Assembly: GCA_019313025.1 (NCBI GenBank)
Contig: JAFDCA010000640.1
Span: 1-6,099, forward strand
DNA length: 6,099 nt
Direction: 5' to 3'
From: Deltaproteobacteria bacterium
GTDB taxonomy: Bacteria; Desulfobacterota; Desulfobacteria; Desulfobacterales; UBA11574
How positions within the stretch are numbered: position 1 is the stretch's first letter; each line of letters begins with the position of its first letter. This document shows positions 1-6,099 of the stretch, piece by piece. The notes beneath the pieces were generated by a model. That model saw only the letters and a list, made by a program, of their open reading frames with translations. It made no database searches and was not told where the DNA came from. The translations under genes were made by a program, and so were the position numbers.

Positions 1-815
1 GCATTTTACAAGCTTACTTCCATCCCCCTCTATTGCAATTTTTTGTCAATCACGAGGATCTTCTGAAAGAGCTAGACCGTCTTTTTTTAAAAAAAACCTT
101 AACCAGAATTGGTACCGGAGAATTTACAGACAGCATGATTTGGGATAACTGGACGGATCTCTCAGATCTACTTGTACCTAAATTTTCAAAACAGTCCAGA
201 GCTGTATTGGAACTTAAAACTAAAACAGTGAATATAAAAACACTGAAAGGATTTCGCCACAACCACAAAACGATTGTGTCATGGTCTTTGAATACCTCGC
301 ACATTATTAAAAATGAGGAGCGCCATACAGCATCTCTTTCTGCGAGACTGCGTGCTGCTGCAAAATGTGAGTCCTGGGGTTATCCCCTTGGGTTTCATTT
401 TGACCCCTTGATGATCTATGACGGGTGTGAACAAGAATACGCGCATGTTATTGAACAGCTATTTTCCCATATATCGTCTGAACGAATTGTATGGATCAGC
501 CTTGGCACTTTTCGCTTTTTATCTCCTTTGAAACCAATCATACAAAAACGCTTTCCAAAATCAAAGATCGTTTACGGAGAATTTATATCCGGCCTTGATG
601 GAAAGATGCGTTATTTTAAACCATTAAGAATCCATCTGTATCAAAAGATAGTGTCATCCATCAGGGAGCATGCCCCTGATGTGACCATTTACTTATGCAT
701 GGAAGACGACGACGTCTGGCAAAAATCTCTTGGATTCGTCCCTTCAGACTACGGCAGTTTGTCGAATATACTGGATAAAAGTGCTGCAAAGCACTGTGGT
801 TTAGATCTAAGTTAG
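1..815 (+). CDS. SplB-like radical SAM protein (spore photoproduct lyase family), 5' partial
   Basis: This is the C-terminal part of a radical SAM protein of the SplB (DNA repair photolyase/spore photoproduct lyase) superfamily. The frame is open to the left edge: bases 1-2 (gc) fit the end of a Cys codon, followed by ILQAYF. That resembles the end of the CxxxCxxC iron-sulfur motif (C-ILQ-AYF) in this family, so roughly 80 N-terminal residues and the first two cysteines are off-window. An apparent TTG start at 33 is internal. About 270 residues are visible. Counting from the Ile at 3-5, family-like blocks are LELKTKTVNI (69-78), VSWSLN (92-97), GFHFDP (130-135), WISLGTFRF (164-172), YGEFISGLDGKMRYFKPLR (191-209) and YLCMED (230-235). 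The position that aligns with the hydrogen-donor Cys141 of Bacillus SplB appears to be Glu (codon 120-122), so genuine spore photoproduct repair is doubtful. The substrate is unknown. Family assignment is firm, function is not. Confidence 0.85.
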   Translation, partial: ILQAYFHPPLLQFFVNHEDLLKELDRLFLKKTLTRIGTGEFTDSMIWDNWTDLSDLLVPKFSKQSRAVLELKTKTVNIKTLKGFRHNHKTIVSWSLNTSHIIKNEERHTASLSARLRAAAKCESWGYPLGFHFDPLMIYDGCEQEYAHVIEQLFSHISSERIVWISLGTFRFLSPLKPIIQKRFPKSKIVYGEFISGLDGKMRYFKPLRIHLYQKIVSSIREHAPDVTIYLCMEDDDVWQKSLGFVPSDYGSLSNILDKSAAKHCGLDLS

Positions 816-1127
816 TTCAGGAGTCTGAGAGTTTTTGTTGTAAACACTTTTATGTATCAGTGAAATGGATCATTTTTTTTGAAAAGCGTGCACTGTTTGA
901 GTGGTTTAGAGATCGTTAGAAAGAACAGACGCATACCGAAATATGTCAACAGTAAAAACGCGTTTAGTTAAGTTGAACCCATTGTGTTTTTATATTGGAT
1001 ACTGTTTTTTCTTTACGATCCTTTAACCACGAGTTTACACGGTTTGAAAAAAAGCATTATCCATGGAGCGATTTAACAAAGAAAAACACCCTGATTCCTC
1101 AGTTAGTTACATTTACTCGATAATAAA
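816..1127. other. intergenic stretch, no recognisable gene
   Basis: These 312 bases separate the SplB-like gene from the nuclease gene on the same strand. I see no protein-coding or structured RNA gene. An eight-T run at 873-880 lacks a convincing preceding stem, so no terminator is called. A perfect 10-bp palindrome, AAACGCGTTT, lies at 956-965. A loose promoter match for the nuclease is TTGAAC (973-978) with GATACT (998-1003), but the 19-base spacing is long. A 27-codon ATG frame at 943-1026 has no ribosome binding site and is not called as a gene. The gap is long enough to hold the nuclease promoter, whose exact position I cannot fix. Confidence 0.5.
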
Positions 1128-1772
1128 ATGATACGAAAATATTTTCTGTACTCACTGCCAATTTTAATACCGGTCTTGTTGTTTTCCAAAACCACATGGG
1201 CACAGGAGCGTAACAAGATAAAATGGGTACATGACGGCGATACGATTGTACTCACTGATGGCCGGTATGTGCGCTATATCGGTATAAACGCGCCCGAAAT
1301 TGCACATGACAATCACAAAGCAGAAGCATTTGGATATGAGGCAAAAAATTACAACAAATCACTCGTTCGATCAAAAACGGTGAGATTGGAATTCGACAAA
1401 GAAAAGTATGACCGTCATGGTCGATTGTTGGCATACGTTTTTTTATTGAACGGTACGTTTATAAATAAAAAAATGATAGAAAAAGGATATGCCTATGCGC
1501 TGCTTCGAAGTCCGAATTTAAAATACGACAAGATTTTGATACAGACCCAAAGAGATGCCATGTCAGCTAAAAAAGGGATGTGGCGCAATTGGAATGATAA
1601 AGAGGATGAAGAATATTTGGGAAGTAAAAGGTCGAAACGGTTTCATTTAACAACATGTCCGTATGGAAATAAAATAAAAAAAAGAAACAGGATTTTCTTT
1701 ACAAGAAAGTGGGATGCATTTTGGTCTGGTTTTGCACCGTGTAAACGATGTATAAAAGGTAGAAAGGATTGA
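1128..1772 (+). CDS. secreted thermonuclease (SNase-fold) with Ada-like Cys/His tail
   Basis: This is a 214-residue exported nuclease of the Staphylococcal nuclease family, whose members cleave DNA and RNA with Ca2+. Residues 1-25 form a signal peptide: a basic start (IRK), a hydrophobic core, and likely cleavage after TWA. The SNase domain spans about 30-155. It contains the HDGDT motif (D36, D38), R49 in YVRYIGINAPE, E57, and DRHGR with R99. These correspond to S. aureus D21, R35, E43 and R87. The Ca2+ ligand equivalent to D40 is Asn54 here. A lysine-rich tail (about 163-214) carries FHLTTC and APCKRC, giving H173, C177, C205 and C208, which resembles the Ada-type zinc-binding module attached to some SNase proteins. 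The start is secure: an in-frame TAG lies at 1104-1106 and this is the first ATG after it. The Shine-Dalgarno is very weak. The product is probably periplasmic or extracellular, perhaps for DNA scavenging (inference). Confidence 0.9.
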   Translation: MIRKYFLYSLPILIPVLLFSKTTWAQERNKIKWVHDGDTIVLTDGRYVRYIGINAPEIAHDNHKAEAFGYEAKNYNKSLVRSKTVRLEFDKEKYDRHGRLLAYVFLLNGTFINKKMIEKGYAYALLRSPNLKYDKILIQTQRDAMSAKKGMWRNWNDKEDEEYLGSKRSKRFHLTTCPYGNKIKKRNRIFFTRKWDAFWSGFAPCKRCIKGRKD

Positions 1773-1818
1773 AAGTCCGCCATATCCACAGAAACTGGAG
1801 ATGGAAATGGCGGACTTT
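1772..1818. terminator. strong hairpin between convergent genes, likely bidirectional terminator
   Basis: Perfect 12-bp arms AAAGTCCGCCAT (1772-1783) and ATGGCGGACTTT (1807-1818) enclose 23 bases. Within them TCCA (1785-1788) can pair with TGGA (1802-1805) after one A/A mismatch, lengthening the stem. It starts on the last base of the nuclease stop codon and ends 8 bases before the stop of the convergent EF-G-like gene. Each strand has three T's ending the stem, followed on the + strand by TAAAATTTG. The U-tract is therefore short, and termination efficiency is inferred from stem strength and placement. Confidence 0.75.
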
Positions 1819-1826
1819 AAAATTTG

Positions 1827-3899
1827 CTATTCTTTTGCTTTATTTATTTCTTCTATAATTTTTTGGGAGATTTGAGCAGGTACTTCGTCGTAATGCGAAA
1901 ATTCCATGGTAAATATACCACGGCCTCCTGTAATAGAATTTAAATCAGGTGCATAGGATAAAAATTCGGACATGGGTACCTGTGCTTTAATCACCTGATT
2001 TTTGCCTTTGCTGTCCATACCAATAACTCGGCCACGTCTGCTGTTAAGATCTCCCATGATGTCACCCATGTATTCATCCGGAGTAATTACCGAGACATTC
2101 ATAATCGGTTCCAAAAGAACCTGGTTAGCATCGGTAGCCGCCTTTTTGAAAGCAAGAGAACCTGCGATTTTAAATGCCATTTCAGATGAATCAACGGCAT
2201 GATATGAACCATAGTCGAGAATAGCTTTAAAATCGACACACGGGAACCCGGCAAGAACCCCTTTTTGAGCCGACTCGATGACACCCTTTTCCACAGCCGG
2301 TATATACTGTCTGGGGATAACACCCCCGACAATTTTATTTTCGAACTCAAAACCTTTTCCTCTGGGAAGTGGTTCTATTTGAATCCAACAGTCACCGTAC
2401 TGGCCATGGCCTCCTGTCTGTTTTTTATGTTTTCCCTGGACCCTTACTTTCTTGGTAATGGTTTCTTTATAGGGAACTTTAGGTTTATCCAACTGGACCT
2501 CGACGTTGAACTTTCTTTTGAGCCTCTCAGTCGTAACTTCAATATGTACCTGCCCAAGACCGGATAAAAGAATTTGTTTTGTTTCAGGATTTCGTGTTAG
2601 CTGCAGAGACATATCTTCTTCCAATAGTTTTGATAAAGAGGTAAAGACTTTGTCCTCATCCCCTTTTGACTTGGCATTCACGGCAAATGAAATCAACGGG
2701 GGAAGGGGATCAGCACATTTAAATTTAACCTTTTGGCTACTGTTGCAAATGGTATCCCCGGTGGTTGTCTCTTTTAGTTTGGCTACAGCGACAATGGCTC
2801 CGGGACCGGCCTTGGTAATTTGTTTCTGTTCTTTTCCGGCAAGCCTCAAAAGTTGGTTATATCTTTCATTTGTATCTTTATTGACGTTGAAGAAACTTCC
2901 ATCGGCGCCAAGAGTCCCTGAGACAATTCTAAATATTGACAGACGCCCGGCAAAAGGATCGGCAACGGTTTTGAAAACGAAACCAGAAAAGGGCGCATTG
3001 GGATCGGGACGACATTCTATCTCACCATCTCCAGTCGCATCAGCAGCGATCCAGGAGCCTCTATCCAGCGGTGAAGGCATGCATTGAACAATAAAATCCT
3101 GCAGGAGTTCGATACCGATATTTTTTGCAACAGACCCACAAAGAACAGGGGCAAATGATCGCGATAAAATTCCTTTTTTTAAAGCACCTTTTATTTCATC
3201 ATCTGACAGAGATTCTCCTTCAAGATACCTTTCCAAAAGTTCGTCATCAGATTCGACAACATTTTCCACAAGAGTCTCTCGCTCTTCAGAAACCATATCC
3301 TGCATATCTGATGGTATATCGATTTTCGTTGCTTTGCCCTTAGTATCAAAAGTGTATGCTTTCATGCCAACCAAGTCTACGATACCGCTAAAGTTTGTTT
3401 CGGATCCTATGGGGATCTGCATAATCATCGGTTTTGGCTCAAAACATTCGACAGCATCTTTGAAAGCGCGCATAAAATTCGCACGTTCCCTATCGAGTTT
3501 GTTGATAAAAATAATGCATGGCAACTGAAATTCTTCAGCAAACCCCCAGGCTTGTTCGGTTTGAACTTTTACTCCGTCCACGGCATCAACCACGATAACC
3601 GCGCTATCGGCAGCCTGCATGCAGCTCTTTGTGTCTGATAAGAAATTTTGATCACCGGGTGTATCAATGACGCTAATGGTATGTTTTTTCCAGTTGAATT
3701 GATGGAATCCGCTGCTCAAGCTGATGTTGCGTTTAAGTTCTTCCGGCTCAAAGTCCATTACAGTGTTGCCATCCTCAACGCGTCCAATCCTTTTAATAAC
3801 ACCGGAATTGAAAAGCATGGTTTCGGCCAGAGAAGTTTTTCCCGCACCGCCGTGGGATGCAAAAGCAATGTTTCTTAAACTTTCTATTTTTTCGGCCAT
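1827..3899 (-). CDS. fusA: elongation factor G-like translational GTPase (EF-G paralogue)
   Basis: This 690-residue protein has the complete EF-G domain order, and EF-G is the ribosomal translocase that uses GTP. The G domain covers about 1-280: P-loop SHGGAGKTS (15-23), switch I RNIS (57-60), switch II DTPGDQNF (79-86), NKLD (133-136) and CGSVAKN (254-260). Domain II follows (about 300-390), then III (about 400-475), IV with KHKKQTGGHGQYGD (490-503), and V with RRGRVIGMDSKG (621-632). It differs from canonical EF-G: the P-loop Asp is Gly18, the switch I Thr is Ser60, and the switch II catalytic His is Asp83. Gly18 and Ser60 are familiar from the EF-G2-like subfamily, so this is more likely a paralogue than the housekeeping factor. 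No rpsL, rpsG or tuf neighbour is present, which supports that. The symbol fusA is family-level only. The start is supported by GAGGAG five bases upstream. It may act in translation, recycling or stress; which one cannot be read from sequence. Confidence 0.9.
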   Translation of the reverse strand: MAEKIESLRNIAFASHGGAGKTSLAETMLFNSGVIKRIGRVEDGNTVMDFEPEELKRNISLSSGFHQFNWKKHTISVIDTPGDQNFLSDTKSCMQAADSAVIVVDAVDGVKVQTEQAWGFAEEFQLPCIIFINKLDRERANFMRAFKDAVECFEPKPMIMQIPIGSETNFSGIVDLVGMKAYTFDTKGKATKIDIPSDMQDMVSEERETLVENVVESDDELLERYLEGESLSDDEIKGALKKGILSRSFAPVLCGSVAKNIGIELLQDFIVQCMPSPLDRGSWIAADATGDGEIECRPDPNAPFSGFVFKTVADPFAGRLSIFRIVSGTLGADGSFFNVNKDTNERYNQLLRLAGKEQKQITKAGPGAIVAVAKLKETTTGDTICNSSQKVKFKCADPLPPLISFAVNAKSKGDEDKVFTSLSKLLEEDMSLQLTRNPETKQILLSGLGQVHIEVTTERLKRKFNVEVQLDKPKVPYKETITKKVRVQGKHKKQTGGHGQYGDCWIQIEPLPRGKGFEFENKIVGGVIPRQYIPAVEKGVIESAQKGVLAGFPCVDFKAILDYGSYHAVDSSEMAFKIAGSLAFKKAATDANQVLLEPIMNVSVITPDEYMGDIMGDLNSRRGRVIGMDSKGKNQVIKAQVPMSEFLSYAPDLNSITGGRGIFTMEFSHYDEVPAQISQKIIEEINKAKE

Positions 3900-3904
3900 T
3901 TAAT

Positions 3905-3910
3905 CTCCTC
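3905..3910 (-). promoter_or_regulatory. ribosome binding site of the EF-G-like gene
   Basis: On the - strand this reads GAGGAG (within GAGAGGAG), five bases upstream of the ATG at 3897-3899. It is the best Shine-Dalgarno match in the window and fixes the start of the EF-G-like protein. Confidence 0.8.
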
Positions 3911-3978
3911 TCTGCTAAAATTAATAAGTGTAGATTTAGAGATAAAATAACTCCACTTTCTCACCTGTATTCGGCACC

Positions 3979-3998
3979 ATATTTTTACCTAAAAATAT
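3979..3998. repeat. AT-rich perfect palindrome upstream of the EF-G-like gene
   Basis: The arms ATATTTTTA (3979-3987) and TAAAAATAT (3990-3998) are exact reverse complements around a CC spacer. It lies about 80 bases upstream of the EF-G-like start codon, within the likely promoter region. It could be an operator for a dimeric regulator, or a chance palindrome in AT-rich DNA. The all-A/T arms make a stable RNA terminator unlikely. Confidence 0.4.
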
Positions 3999-4001
3999 CG
4001 A

Positions 4002-4030
4002 AGCTTACGCGGTATTGTTGATGAAGCCAA
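4002..4030 (-). promoter_or_regulatory. weak candidate sigma-70-type promoter for the EF-G-like gene
   Basis: On the - strand TTGGCT (4025-4030) and TAAGCT (4002-4007) are separated by 17 bases. The -35 box matches consensus at 4 of 6 positions and the -10 at 3 of 6. Transcription would start near the palindrome at 3979-3998, about 100 bases before the start codon. The rest of the 205-base gap between tlyA and the EF-G-like gene (3900-4104) shows no gene and no clear terminator after tlyA. The match is poor and offered only as the best spacing-compatible pair. Confidence 0.2.
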
Positions 4031-4104
4031 AAATAAACGGTGCGAAATTTGAGTCATAATCCTGAATCAGAAATTTTTATAGGTTTATTTATAAAAAATC
4101 AAGT

Positions 4105-4848
4105 TCAACTTTCAAATTTTAATGAAATGAAAAACTCTCTGTTTCCTTTTGGCCCCGATATGGGAGAGGGGATAACCCATTCGCTGAAAAGATGTTTTTT
4201 TATAAAAAAATCAGATAGATTTTTTATAACTTGAGCATGAAGAAGCGGATCACGTACCACACCACCTCTTCCTACATGCCTTTTCCCCACTTCAAATTGG
4301 GGTTTAACCAACGCCAGAATTCCGGCACTTTTTTTCATGAATTTTAATATTTCGGGAACAACCTTTTTAAGGGAGATAAAGGAAACATCTATGGTAACAA
4401 GATCTACAAGCTGTGGAATGGTTTCTGGCTTCATATGCCGTATGTTCATTCGTTCTATAACCACAACTCGGGGATTCTGCCTCAATTTCCATGCCAGCTG
4501 TCCATAACCGACATCTACAGCATAAACGCGGCTGGCACCATGTTGCAAAAGACAGTCGGTAAACCCCCCCGTGGATGCGCCCACATCAAGGCACACAAAG
4601 TCCTTGATATCGGTTCCAAGGGTATGAAGCGCTTTTTCTAGTTTCAGACCGCCCCTGCTAACATAGGGATGATCTTCTCCTTGAAGAACAATATCATCCT
4701 CTGGGAAAACGGATGTGCCGGGTTTATCCACAATTTGATTATTGACCAGAACTTTTCCAGCCATGATGAGAGCTTGAGCACGTTGGCGGCTGTTTACAAG
4801 CCCTTTGTCTACTATGACCAGATCAAGTCTCTTTTTAGCTGCAGCCAT
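4105..4848 (-). CDS. tlyA: TlyA family rRNA (cytidine-2'-O)-methyltransferase
   Basis: This 247-residue protein belongs to the TlyA/hemolysin A family. TlyA uses S-adenosylmethionine to 2'-O-methylate cytidines in ribosomal RNA: 23S C1920 and, in the long type, 16S C1409. An S4-type RNA-binding domain occupies about 5-58 (KKRLDLVIVDKGLVNSRQRA). The FtsJ-like methyltransferase domain follows, with SAM-binding motif DVGASTGGFTD (88-98). The K-D-K-E tetrad is complete at K69 (RGGLKLEKA), D154 (TIDVSF), K182 (VKPQFE) and E238 (NREFF), matching the numbering I recall for Mycobacterium tuberculosis TlyA. The intact S4 domain suggests the longer type. The linker motif RxWV of the mycobacterial protein is HPYV (60-63). 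Its ATG overlaps the dxs stop codon by one base (TGATG) with no Shine-Dalgarno, so it is probably translated by coupling. The name hemolysin is historical and haemolytic activity should not be assumed. Confidence 0.93.
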   Translation of the reverse strand: MAAAKKRLDLVIVDKGLVNSRQRAQALIMAGKVLVNNQIVDKPGTSVFPEDDIVLQGEDHPYVSRGGLKLEKALHTLGTDIKDFVCLDVGASTGGFTDCLLQHGASRVYAVDVGYGQLAWKLRQNPRVVVIERMNIRHMKPETIPQLVDLVTIDVSFISLKKVVPEILKFMKKSAGILALVKPQFEVGKRHVGRGGVVRDPLLHAQVIKNLSDFFIKKHLFSEWVIPSPISGPKGNREFFISLKFES

Positions 4849-4850
4849 CA
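4848..4850 (-). other. dxs stop / tlyA start overlap (TGATG)
   Basis: On the - strand the dxs stop TGA (4850-4848) shares its last base with the tlyA ATG (4848-4846). Upstream sequence (ATGAATGATTCC) has no purine-rich Shine-Dalgarno, so termination-reinitiation coupling is the likely way tlyA is translated. This supports one transcript for both genes. Confidence 0.8.
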
Positions 4851-6099
4851 GGAATCATTCATCAGCAGTTTAGCAGCATTTACGATAGCGGATGCATCAA
4901 CACAATACTTAGACCTGAGAAATTCCTGAGTACCGTGTTCAACAAAAGTATCCGGTATCCCGATGCATTTCAAGCGAAACCCAGTTATCTCCTGATCAGC
5001 CAAATATTCCAAAACCGCACTTCCAAATCCTCCCTGGCGAACATTTTCTTCAATGGTAATAATTCGAGGTATTTTTTTGGAAAGGGTTCCTATCAATTCG
5101 GTATCAAGGGGTTTTATAAAACGACAATTTACAACCGTTGCAGAAATATTATGATCTTTGAGCATGGCATGAGCGGAAAGCGCTTCACTAACTGACCGAC
5201 CGATGGCGAAGATAACAACATCTTCTCCTTCTTTAAGTGTTTCCCCTTTGCCGATGGGTATGGGGGCATCCTTATTTTCCAATTTTTCACCCTCGGCGGT
5301 TCCCCGGGGATATCGAATCGCAATGGGGCCGTTATGGTCGATGGCTGTGGTCAGCATTCTGCAGAGTTCATTTTCATCCTTGGGTGCCATAACCACCATG
5401 TTGGGAAGACTTCTAAGATATGAGAGATCAAAAACACCATTATGGGTCGCGCCATCTTCACCGACAATTCCACCACGGTCTACTGCAAAAACAACCGGTA
5501 GTGCCTCAATACACACATCATGTAATATCTGGTCATAGGCACGCTGCAAAAATGTTGAATATATGGCAACAACAGGCCTGAAACCCTCAGTTGCTAATCC
5601 TGCTGAAAAGGTTACGGCGTGCTGTTCAGCAATTCCAACATCAAAGAAGCGATCAGGATAGGCATTTGAAAAATCAGAGAGACCCGTACCTTCTGGCATC
5701 GCAGCGGTCACCGCGATGATTCTATGGTCTTTTGAGGCCATTTTGAGCAACGCTTGTCCAAAAACTTGAGTATATGTCGGGATCGTACAGTCTTCTTTTA
5801 TACTTTCTCCAGTATCAGCGTTAAAGCATCCAACACCATGAAAATATACTGGATTTTTTTCAGATGGGGGATATCCTTTGCCTTTTTTCGTCGTTACATG
5901 GAGAAGTACCGGTTCGTTTAGACATTTAACATTATTAAGAATATCGATGAGATGATCAAGTTTATGTCCGTTTATAGGACCAAAATACTCAAAATTAAAG
6001 GCTTCAAATAACATCCCAGGAGTTATAAAGGTTTTAAATGATTCTTTGGAACGCTTGGCAAATTGGTAGATATCGTCTCCAATTTTCGGTAAAGATTTA
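4848..6099 (-). CDS. dxs: 1-deoxy-D-xylulose-5-phosphate synthase, 5' partial
   Basis: This is the C-terminal two thirds (416 codons) of DXS. The cytosolic thiamine-diphosphate enzyme joins pyruvate and glyceraldehyde 3-phosphate to give DXP, the first step of the MEP isoprenoid pathway. The frame stays open past the Met at 6012-6014 to the window edge and reads TPGMLFEAFNFEYFGPINGH, so that Met is internal and the N-terminal diphosphate-binding domain lies off-window. Numbering from that Met, the pyrimidine-binding domain has the catalytic Glu in DVGIAEQHA (E130, codon 5625-5627; E. coli E370). It also has YSTFLQR (Y152, R158), VDRGGIVGEDGATHNG (D179, H191) and IRYPRG (R234). The transketolase C-terminal domain follows, with IEENVRQGGFGSAVLEY and GIPDTFVEHG. 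All visible active-site residues are intact. It is cotranscribed with tlyA; in related bacteria ispA and xseB commonly lie upstream, which would be off the right edge here. Confidence 0.96.
   Translation of the reverse strand, partial: KSLPKIGDDIYQFAKRSKESFKTFITPGMLFEAFNFEYFGPINGHKLDHLIDILNNVKCLNEPVLLHVTTKKGKGYPPSEKNPVYFHGVGCFNADTGESIKEDCTIPTYTQVFGQALLKMASKDHRIIAVTAAMPEGTGLSDFSNAYPDRFFDVGIAEQHAVTFSAGLATEGFRPVVAIYSTFLQRAYDQILHDVCIEALPVVFAVDRGGIVGEDGATHNGVFDLSYLRSLPNMVVMAPKDENELCRMLTTAIDHNGPIAIRYPRGTAEGEKLENKDAPIPIGKGETLKEGEDVVIFAIGRSVSEALSAHAMLKDHNISATVVNCRFIKPLDTELIGTLSKKIPRIITIEENVRQGGFGSAVLEYLADQEITGFRLKCIGIPDTFVEHGTQEFLRSKYCVDASAIVNAAKLLMNDS

Noticed and set aside
816..835. Small inverted repeat TTCAG/CTGAG with GAGT loop directly after the SplB-like stop codon, followed by a five-T run.
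   Set aside because: It has only about five pairs including a wobble, too weak to call a terminator.
855..880. Possible rho-independent terminator for the SplB-like gene, ending in eight T's.
   Set aside because: The bases before the T run do not form a stem of more than about three pairs.
943..1026. A 27-codon + strand frame (MSTVKTRLVK followed by a hydrophobic segment) resembling a small membrane protein.
   Set aside because: There is no Shine-Dalgarno upstream, no homologue I recognise, and frames this short are expected by chance in a 312-base gap.
1021..1045. The phrase TTTAACCACGAGTTTACACGG recalls dispersed CCACGAA...CACGAA-type sequences seen in many environmental genomes.
   Set aside because: There is one imperfect copy, no repetition inside the window, and the resemblance is from memory only.
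2506..3087. A 193-codon + strand open frame opposite the EF-G-like gene.
   Set aside because: It lies wholly antisense to a conserved GTPase gene, has low-complexity Ser/Leu composition, and shows no recognisable domain.
4040..4234. A + strand open frame spanning the tlyA 3' end and the downstream gap.
   Set aside because: Most of it is antisense to the conserved tlyA C-terminus, and it has no supporting ribosome binding site or family resemblance.
1..6099. A defence island, mobile element, CRISPR array, or novel multi-gene system.
   Set aside because: All major frames belong to known families; no transposase, integrase, direct repeat array, tRNA or toxin-antitoxin pair is visible.

Overview
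The window looks like core chromosome of an anaerobic Desulfobacterota (deltaproteobacterial) bacterium, probably a Desulfobacterales-type sulfate reducer. This is inferred from the moderately AT-rich composition, the dxs-tlyA gene pair, a divergent EF-G paralogue, a spore-photoproduct-lyase-like radical SAM protein, and a thermonuclease with an Ada-like cysteine tail. No taxonomic marker gene is present, so the assignment is moderate at best.

Layout. On the + strand, positions 1-815 hold the C-terminal three quarters of an SplB-like radical SAM protein. The window edge cuts through the codon of what should be the third cysteine of its iron-sulfur motif. A 312-bp stretch without a recognisable gene follows. 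Next comes a secreted Staphylococcal-nuclease-fold protein (1128-1772) with a C-terminal His/Cys mini-domain. A strong hairpin at 1772-1818 separates it from the convergent - strand genes. On the - strand, 1827-3899 encodes an EF-G-like translational GTPase with altered P-loop and switch II residues. A 205-bp gap (3900-4104) upstream of it contains an AT-rich palindrome. Further along, tlyA (4105-4848) overlaps the stop codon of dxs by one base, and dxs (4848-6099) runs off the right edge.

How the genes fit together. dxs makes 1-deoxy-D-xylulose 5-phosphate, the entry to the MEP isoprenoid pathway. tlyA encodes an rRNA 2'-O-methyltransferase and is coupled to dxs only as an operon partner, as in many bacteria. 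The EF-G-like protein is probably transcribed from its own promoter in the 3900-4104 gap, although readthrough from tlyA is possible because no clear terminator is visible there. The two + strand genes look like independent units.

I found no evidence of a mobile element, CRISPR array, tRNA, rRNA or defence system, and no convincing new multi-gene system. The points worth a second look are residue changes at catalytic positions in three proteins (EF-G-like, nuclease, SplB-like), the hairpin between the convergent genes, and the palindrome upstream of the EF-G-like gene.
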